The notes below the pieces were generated by a model, which worked only from the letters and a program-made list of their open reading frames with translations, was not told the origin of the DNA and ran no database searches. The translations under genes and the position numbers were made by a program. Of a stretch of DNA of 64,000 nt, positions 56,061-64,000 are shown piece after piece; position 1 is the first letter of the stretch, and each line of letters opens with the position of its first letter. Source of the DNA: Cyanophora paradoxa (lineage: Eukaryota; Glaucocystophyceae; Cyanophorales; Cyanophoraceae); the NCBI GenBank assembly GCA_004431415.1, contig QPMI01000063.1, forward strand, positions 124,001 through 188,000. The letters are read 5' to 3'.

Positions 56061-59000
56061 TCAACGCGCGCCGCGAAGTGCGACGAAAGCGGCCACAACT
56101 GCCCCCAGAACAGCCGCGACTACCGAAGGGACGAGCTGCACACTGGCCGACGGCCAGTACGGTACGTTCGCCGACAAAACCGTGCTGCCGCCGGCAATTA
56201 GCGTGAACTGCGGTGCACACGTCAGCGTTTCGACGACGGCACGCAGCTGGCAGCGCAAAGCGGCGCGCCGGCGTGAGGTGGTCGCATGTGGCGGTGTACT
56301 TGGCCGACCCGGGGGCGCTCGTCGCGGGACTGCACGTGGTCCACTTCTTCCCGGCCTCGTCGTAGAAGGCCAGGGAGACGCTCTGGCCGCCCCCGACCGA
56401 GAGCGTCGCCGGCATCTCGAAGCGGATCTTGTCGGGGAAGTCCTTGATGAAGACGGCCTTGCCGTCGCTGCCGAGCTTTGTCGCGGTGATGTCGTAGACG
56501 GCGGAGGCGACGCGGTTGTTGGCCGAGGGGCCAGGGAAGTCTCCGGCGTCCGGAGTGGAGACGGAGACCTGGAAATCGCTCGTCGACGCGCTGGCCGGGA
56601 ACACGAACTGCGGAATTCGAAGATGCGAATTATAGTTATGATTTCGAAATGGTGGGCGGGAACACAAGCCAGCGCACGGTAGCCGATCCCACGGTGACGG
56701 TGAGCGACGCCGCCGTCCCCGGGCAGACCTTGAAGCGGTACGGGTCGATGTCGGACGCGCGCTCCTGCACGCCGCACTTGGCGTTCGCGTCGCTCAGCGT
56801 GATCTGCTGCGCGTCAGGGGCGAGCTGCGCAGCAGCTTTGCAGCTGTGAGCACGGATACCTGAGTGGAAACGGTGGCGAGGGCGGCCTGGGTCTGGGTGC
56901 GGAGCGTGGCGGCGAGGGTGGACGTGGCCGGCAGGGCCGCGAGCATGCCGGCGAGGCTGGACTGGAGGGCCTGCAATTGGAGCCTTCAGGTGCTGGGGAT
57001 GGTAATTCGAAACGCACGCTTCAAACGCACCGCTGCATCCACTCCAGGCGTGCTTGCGAGAGTCTGGAGAAATAGACCTCGAGGTTCAGCTATCGTGCAC
57101 ACGCGAGCGCGTGCATTTGAATATTGTGCGAGCTCGAGAGCGTACCGGGTTCAGTTGAATGACTTCCATCAAGAGCGTGGTGCCCTTGATAGCATCCTCT
57201 TCCTGCGCAGAACTCAGCGCATTTCTATGTGCTGGTGTAATTCAAAATCTTTATTCGTTTGCAGACGCACCTTGAGAGCTCCTGTCTTGGACGCAATGGG
57301 CGCGACGGCGGCGAAGAAGGTAACAAGAGCGCCGGCGGTCTGCGCCATCGAGTAACGTTCATCGCGGTGGTAAGGGCGGTCGAAAATTTGGCAAGGATGT
57401 CCGCCTGCCGGAGGGAGCGGCGCATGCGCATCTGATGCCGATGCCGAAGTGTCGTGTTTGTGGCCTTGGAGTAGTACGTCTTGAGGGACTCGATGTTCGC
57501 CAGAATCTTCGCCATCTTCTCCGCAAACGGAATATTCGAGTCCTGCGAAATCGATTGATAATTATATAAGAAGAATTCGCTTTTGCTATAGCTAGTTCCG
57601 AAATACACTTACAGCGACGATAGCGGCCATCTGTTTGTCGAACTCCACAAGCATTTGCTGTGTGCACAGATTGGAGTAAATGATTAATATTGCTCTCTCA
57701 AATGCACGCGCATCCGCGCACGTCAAATTGGGCGACGGGGCTGGCGTTGGTATCGACGAGCGGGTTGACTGTGATTTGACCGTCGATGGCATACTGAGTG
57801 GAGAGCTTGTCGCGGCTGGCGTCCGTCACAGTGACCGTGAGCGTCGTCGTGATGGGGCCGTTAGCAGTGGCGCCCTGGCCATGGTACCGGTGAACTTCGA
57901 TCAGGTGGAGGCCGAAAGGGCCTGGAGGCAGCTCTAGCTACCGCGGGGAAGAAGAAGTCGAAGGTTTCGTTGAGAGAGTTGCGTGCGAGAGGCGCGTTGA
58001 AGCCCTTGGCGCTGAGCGAAAAGCTGAGGGGCAGAGTGCTCCCAACCCAGCCGGAGCATGAGACCTGCACCAGGTCGGATATCAGTACCAGTCGAGATAG
58101 TTATAGTGCGATTGCAAGGGTAGCCGCAGCGCTTGCTGCGCGCATACGACTGACCGTCACTTTGTCGACAACGGCCTTGACGGTTGCCGGACTCGCGGTG
58201 CACGTCCCCCCGGATGGCGGCGCGCCTGTATTCGAATATTAATATTTAGTTATGGGGCTCGGCGAATGTGCCCTAACTAGCTATAGAGCGGCCGTGCGCA
58301 CCGGCGGCGACAGGAACAGGAGCGGGAGTTGGGACGGGCGGTGCTTCCACGGCGGCCGCCGGCGCCGGCGTCGGGGTGGCCACGGTTGCAGGGAGCTCGA
58401 CTGCGGTTTCCGCGGCGGGCGTGGGCGACGGGCTAGCGCTGGGCGTCGCGGAGGGCGACGGGCTCGGGCTCGGGCTCGGAGACGGCGTTGGAGTCGGCGT
58501 AGCGCAGGAAACTGCCGCCCGTGTGAGGCGCGGAAATATATTTGAAGGAAGCTGAAAGGCAGCGAAGGTGCGCACGTGACACGCTCGCCTCGATTCCATC
58601 GCCGTTGTTCCCTCCGTTGTACAGCGCGAACATCGCCACCTCCGTGTGGTTCGGGCTGGTCGTCAAGGTCGGAATGCTGACGGGCATGACGCCGTAGCCT
58701 TTCGGAATGCCAAGGGGAGAAGAAGATTGCGAGCCATCCAGTTGAGTCATCTGCAGCAAAATGTTGATGGCAATTCATCGAGACACTCCGATAGCGCTGG
58801 CCTTGCATGCTTACCGAGAGCCAGTCACACATGTTCGGCGCGCAATTTTCGACAGAGAACTTGGGGAAGGAAATTGCGAGCGAAGGAACGCCGTGGGCAG
58901 AGACGCAGCTGGCAATTGCATCGCTTGCAGCCTTCAGATACCTGTTATATATATGGTTCGATTGCGATTTGCGCATCCGCTTAGTTTCTAAAGATATAGA

Positions 59001-62000
59001 GAGCCTCACAGCAGCCGAATGGATGTGCTGGAGCTTGTCATGCTGGGAATCGCGATCGACTGCACCGAAGTGCGGACTGGCTGGGTGGCGAGGTTCTGGA
59101 TGGTGAAGCCGCTGACGGTTGCCGCGGGCGACAGGAAGGTCGTGTTGACTGCAAAGAGCTTGAATCATACAGCTTGCGTACGGATCCGGACTTTAGCTAG
59201 GAGAATTGAGCCACGTACACGTGCTCTTTTGTTGCGCTCTTATGTTTATGCTGAATGTGTAGTTGCTGCCGGCGGTGTAAAGGAATACAGAGCTCGAATT
59301 TGCGGTAAACCAGGCCGTCGATCCTGAAGTGCGAGCGGCAAGGAGCACAGGCGGCTGCACGCCGACGTCGAAGACCTGTGCATGCGGTCCCACCCCACAC
59401 GAACTTTAATATTCGGCAACTGCTTTCCTACCGCGCCGCGGCACTCGCACGCACCCATAGTCTTCCCAAACTCGAAGTGAGGAGTCTCTCGGCATTAATC
59501 TCGACAAAGTCATCCTCACCAGGCGCCTTGACCAGCCTGCGTTCAATGTTGTTGAGACGCGTGGCTCACGGACAGCAGTTCGCTATCTTGCACGTGCATG
59601 TGCATATATATACATGCACGTGACTCACCAGCCGGCCTTCTCGTTTTCCGGATAGGGGAGATTACCACCCATAGCGAATTCTATTGGTGTTGAAACGTTT
59701 CGTGTCGCAGTGAAGACGCCTTTGTCGCATATGACTGGGATTGACCATGATCGCATTTAGGATACCGTTGAGCATAATTACAATTATATAGTCTGGTTTC
59801 AATATCCCGCTCACCTCGGACATCGGCCACAAAAGCGCCAGCCGGCTCCACTTTGTAAGCATCGACGTCGTAGGACCGTGAGCCCTGATTATTGAACATC
59901 GATCGTGTCAGTCATGGTCGGACGCTTCGGAACAATGCAAAACAATTGCGTGTGCGTGCCTGGTAAAATCCGTCCGAGTGGAATACAACGAGCAGCTCGG
60001 CTCCCGGAGTTGGCATGGCCGCAAGGGGGGGGTAGGTCGTGGTGCCCCATCCAAGTCCCGATCGGGGATAGCTCGGATGGGAGGGCAGCTGCCTGGTAGA
60101 AGTTGGCGTGACCTCAAAAACCTACACGTGCACTCGCGATGTCAGGAATCGTATCGGCGCATTATAATAACCGTCCTCCACGCACAAACATGGCGTCGCA
60201 GAAGCAGAGTTCGCCATCGAGTTCGAGCCAGCGGAGGGAGAGAGTGGAGCGGGCTCCGCATCCAGACTCGGTCAACCTAGACACATTTGGCATCTTTGCG
60301 TACCTGAAAGACCACAATGAGATCAACTCGAATTGGGAAGAACAAATATACATAGCCGAACGAGCTCGCGCGATCGGGAATGTCATCGGTCGCACCAAGC
60401 TCCCATGAAGTCGCCAGAGTAATTTTTGATTCCTATTTCGGCGGGTGCTCCGATGTCTGGGTGTAAAGTACCAGATGTAAAGTTCCGAGTTTCCCGGGTT
60501 GAGGTCAGAGTCGCGGGGCTTGACGGCGTCACTGCGCACAAAATTGAAATCGAGCCATTTTTATATATTTAATTAGCTATAGCCTGGCGTGAGATCTCAT
60601 GATCAGACGCACCACTTGTCTTTGCCTTCGAACTGTACTCGGCGGTAAAATATAGCTCCGCGTTGACGTAGTTCCTCGCTTCTAACGCAGCAGAGTGGAA
60701 GTCGTCGCCGGGGTACCAGGCGAAAAGGAACAACCGGCTCGACTCGCTTGTGTACGTGGTCCCCACGACCACCGAGTCCGCGAGGAGCCTCGGCGGATTG
60801 ACGCCGTAGTCGATCAACTGTCATCGGTATCGGAAATATGAATATTAACTCATACACGACGTCCATATCTTCAGCGACTTGCATGCGTGTGCACCTTTAG
60901 GGAGTTCGCGGTCGGCTCGGAGGCGTTGAACTTGACCGATGTGAACGTGATTTGAACGCTTTCCGAGTCCGACGGGGCGTAGAAGTTCCTGAGGGGCTCG
61001 CGGCGTTAGCTGTGATGATTAATTTTTACAGAGAGGGCTGATATAAGTGGTTCGGGGACACGCCAGCCGGCCACTTCGTTGAAAGGCCCGCCGTTGTGCA
61101 CTCCCTTGATTGTCTGTGTCGTTGATGTCGCTGCCACCGCCCCCGGAAGAGTCCCGCACACCGCTGCGCGCGTTTTAATTTAGGACGAAAAGAAATCCAG
61201 AGCAAAAACTGATCGTGAGTGCGTGCTCTCACCCGAAACACTTGCGCGGAAAGCGCCGCCCGGCACCGGGTCCGCCGCATCGGCAGTTCCCTTACTGCCT
61301 TGATTCTGGTGGTTGGAGTGGAAGATGGCGACAAGCTCGGCCCCAGGTGTCGCGGTGAATGCAGGGAAATTTACGGCTGACAATCTGAGCAGCAAATAAT
61401 GAAATCATAAAAAGATTTAAGAATTAAAACCTTCGTGTCAAGCAAATTTAAAGTGAGCGCACGTAGGCTTGCCCCAGCCAACCCCAGATTTCGGGTAAGG
61501 GGTCTCGTGTGCGACAAAGCGAACGGAGCTGCTCGTAATCTCGAAAACCTAACGACAACGCGGGTCAAGCGATGCCGAAGGCGCAGATTTTGAAACGGTA
61601 GCCGACGGTCAAGAAGCACTGGTAGATCAAGTACACGCACATACATCACATCGAACCATCCGCTTGCCTGGCCATCGATCTCGAGCCACGTGTGTTTCAA
61701 GCTGCAGCTCGAGTCCTCCGCAGGCAGCGAGACGCGCCTGAAAAACATTTATAGCTTATGTGCGCGATCAAAAACGTTTTGCAATTGAAACTTGTGCACC
61801 ACGCGTGCATCTGGTAGGCGGTGTAGGGTTTCAGCGCGATGTCAACAGGTCCTCCTGGGAACGGGCTGAGAGATAACGAGTTGAATATCCGAGTCTGCCC
61901 CGAACTCGAACTCAGGGTCGCGGCGTCGGACGCAGTCGCTGCGTGCGCGCGACGCATGCGGCTCATGATCAGCGACACGAAAAGTGGGGGTTTTTAGAGT

Positions 62001-64000
62001 CCTGATCGCGGAGGGTGTGTGCGTACACCCGCTCTTGGCGATGGACTTGTATTCCGCCACGAAATCGTATGTTTTTCCACTCAAAACGTCCCAAATGAAA
62101 AGAAGGACTTTGTTAGAAGCGGACGTATACGTAGTCCCAACGACCGGCGGAGCCGCAAGAAGCCTCGGGGGGGAGACGCCAACGTCGAGCAGCTGCGAAT
62201 AGGTTTCGCAGGCTTACACATTCGCTCTTATCGCAGTTGCGCGCCACGCATGCGCAATTGCAAGCATGCGTACCTTCAGAGAGCTGTCCGTGACAGCAGC
62301 GCCTCGAATCCACTGACCGTTGAGCTTGAACTGGACGACGTCCTGCTCTGTGGGAGCGGTGATGTACCTGCACGAGCAATGTAAGGGTTACATTTGCATG
62401 CAAGAAACGAAGATAGAAAACTTGAGGTGCGAACCAGGCGGTCAAGGCGTCGTACTGACCCATCTCGAAAGTCACAGCCAACGTTTTGGTCGTCGCCGCA
62501 GCACTCAGCGTAGACGGATCGGGCGCCAGTCCCGAAGGGCATTTCGCTGTGTTCGAGAAAAGCATGCAAAGTTTACGATTAGCTGCGACGAAACCGTGCG
62601 GCCTACAGCTGCGAGTCGAAAGGCCTAATTTATAAGGCAGTCAATGTCGCACTGAAAGCGTTTGCGCTGAAGCCTCCACCAGGGGTCTGATTGTCGCCTC
62701 CAGTGCTGCCCTGGTAGCTCGGATTCGAGACAAACACGACAACGAACTCGGCTCCTTCCGCAGCGTCGACGATGGGGAATGCGCTTGTGGTGATGGTGGG
62801 CTTGCCCCACCCCACGCCAGAGAGCGGATACGCCGCCGAGCCGCCGACGATTTTCGTTGATGTGGCAGTAATCTCGAAGACCTGCATAAGGGCGGGTAAA
62901 TCGAGCAGTCGAACACGCGCATATGCGTGCACGTGCACGTGTGTGCTTGCACGTCATGATCACATGCGAATTTGAACGCACATACATCACATCGTACCAC
63001 CAGCTATCTTCACCGTCAATCTCAGTCCAGCGCCAACTGAGACTGCAGCCAGAGCTTGAAAGCTGGCTCGATCGTTTGACAGTCCTACGCAAAATACTAT
63101 CACAACGAGTTGCAGGCAGTGGTACGTATACCGATGTCGCACCAGGCCTGCAAGTGGCTTGCCGGGTACGGCTTGATCTTGACCTCTTCGTAGATCAAGT
63201 CGGGGCGCAGCTCCACCGAGGCAGAAGCGAACGTTTTGGTGTCCTTCGCTCCAAGAGTAGCATCTGGCGAGGCCGTCGCTGCGCGATTCGGAATGCGCTC
63301 GTTAAATGCATTGGCGTTCACGTATGATGATGAGCTCGAGCTTACATCCGCTCTTTGCGATTGATTTGTACTCGGCCGTGAAATCGAGCTTTCCCGTATC
63401 CCCACGCGCGGCATAGCCTGCATTGTTGTCGCCGTGCTTGTGCAAGAACACGAAGAGCCTGTTCGAGGCCGTTGTGTATGTTGTCCCGACGACCGGCGGG
63501 GCCGCGAGGAGCCTCGGGGGGGAGACGCCGATGTCGAGAAGCTGCTCGAGCGGATCGGGATTGTGCATGTACAGAGATTGCGCCTGCGGCGGGCTACCTT
63601 GATGGCATTGTCATTGACGGTCGTTCCGTCGATGGCGGTCCCAGTGACCTTGAACTGGATCACGTCCTGCTCAGTGGGAGCGGTGACGTACCTGATGCGA
63701 ATTTGCATGAGCGTTAAATATTTGAGGCAAACTTCAATCTAGTGCTCGGATGCTAGTTAGCTTGAGTGATTGCGATTGCGCGCGAGCACCAGCCCATGAT
63801 CTGCACAGCAAAACAAAAGTCAAAAAAATGTCTAAAATACACAAACATTACATATATAAAAAGCGGCCGTCTCGCCTCGTCGTTGTAGTTGGCCTCGTAG
63901 AAGGCGGTCATGGTTTTGGTCGTTGAAGTAGCATTCAGAGTGCTTGGTACGGCCGGAATCTGAGGGCACTTGGCTGCGCGAGTGCCGGCTCATAATCAGG
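56061..64000 (-). CDS. Surface protein with repeated CUB-like supermodules, TPSP linker, REJ-like, GAIN/GPS, C-terminal helix (paralog 2; 5' end outside window)
   Basis: The gene enters from the right edge. A set of exons recurs: (a) APTEQDVIQFKVTGTAIDG; (b) LLDIGVSPPRLLAAPPVVGT then SNRLFVFL and LDFTAEYKSIAKSGC; (c) WTEIDGEDSWWYDVMYV; (d) VFEITATSTKIVGG, SGVGWGKPT, GAEFVVVFVSN. Copies of (b) occur at 63.5, 62.15, 60.75 and 59.35 kb; of (c) at 63.0 and 61.7 kb; of (d) at 62.8, 61.5 and 60.05 kb. Unit (b) has a CUB-like SxxLFVF strand. After a PTPSPSPSPSPSPSAT linker (58.45 kb) come REJ-like VSCSGWVGSTLPLSFSL (58.05 kb), helical GAIN-like exons (KMAKILANIESLKTYYSKA, 57.5 kb; LQASLAGMLAALPATSTLA, 56.95 kb), GPS-type YTATC-DHLTP (56.28 kb), VPYWPS, a hydrophobic helix (VPSVVAAVLGAVVAAFVAL) and RGAR-stop at 56,061. 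Same layout and C-terminus as the gene at 48,891-53,290. Confidence 0.82.

Noticed and set aside
1-64000. CRISPR arrays, operons, rRNA or tRNA genes
   Set aside because: No regularly spaced direct repeats, no operon-style packing, and no tRNA cloverleaf or rRNA-like segment noticed; the region is intron-rich eukaryotic DNA.

Overview
This is nuclear DNA from a eukaryote. Genes are cut into many short exons, and the introns are short, with GT-AG and unusually many GC-AG borders. Composition is extreme: about 15.6-48 kb is very GC-rich with C-rich introns, while 1-12 kb and 49-64 kb are more balanced. A microbial-type rhodopsin, a plastid-type RNase II, a glycine-rich TGD5-like protein and algal/protist extracellular repeat proteins point to a unicellular alga. 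The GC-AG introns and very high GC suggest a haptophyte or pelagophyte, but the species cannot be fixed from the sequence alone. Long open frames mean little here, because GC-rich antisense strands are open by chance. Gene models were built by hand from splice signals, reading phase and recognisable motifs.

Layout. 1-12.0 kb (minus): the 5' part of a giant secreted or surface protein with two laminin-G-like domains, an FN3/Ig-like segment, and about 20 cysteine-rich GCC2/GCC3-type repeats running off the left edge. 12.0-15.6 kb: intergenic DNA with miniature inverted-repeat elements. 15.6-24.5 kb (minus): a large multi-pass membrane protein of the TmcB (tiny macrocyst) type. 25.1-27.2 kb (plus): a microbial rhodopsin with a long cytosolic tail. 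27.2-29.2 kb: intergenic DNA with a hAT-like element. 29.2-31.0 kb (plus): a 12-exon multi-pass membrane protein of unknown function. 31.7-35.1 kb (plus): a CoA-disulfide-reductase-like flavoprotein fused to a rhodanese domain. 35.4-36.2 kb (minus): a glycine-rich TGD5-like protein. 36.6-39.5 kb (plus): a DYRK-family kinase with 9-nt and 4-nt micro-exons, the 4-nt one completing the catalytic-loop lysine. 40.0-44.2 kb (minus): an RNB exoribonuclease. 44.3-48.0 kb (plus): an unrecognised helical protein of three tandem repeats. 48.9-53.3 kb and 56.1->64 kb (both minus): two paralogous surface proteins with CUB-like modules, a Thr/Pro/Ser linker, REJ-like and GAIN-like regions, a GPS motif and one C-terminal hydrophobic helix. 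The DNA between them carries a MITE and a hAT-like element with a perfect 8-bp target duplication.

The genes do not form one pathway. The flanks are rich in extracellular recognition proteins, and the centre mixes signalling (kinase, rhodopsin, TmcB), organelle RNA decay and thiol redox. The most unusual features are the catalytic-lysine micro-exon, the tandem GPS-protein pair, the triple-repeat orphan protein and a family of about 250-300 bp elements with repeated internal motifs.
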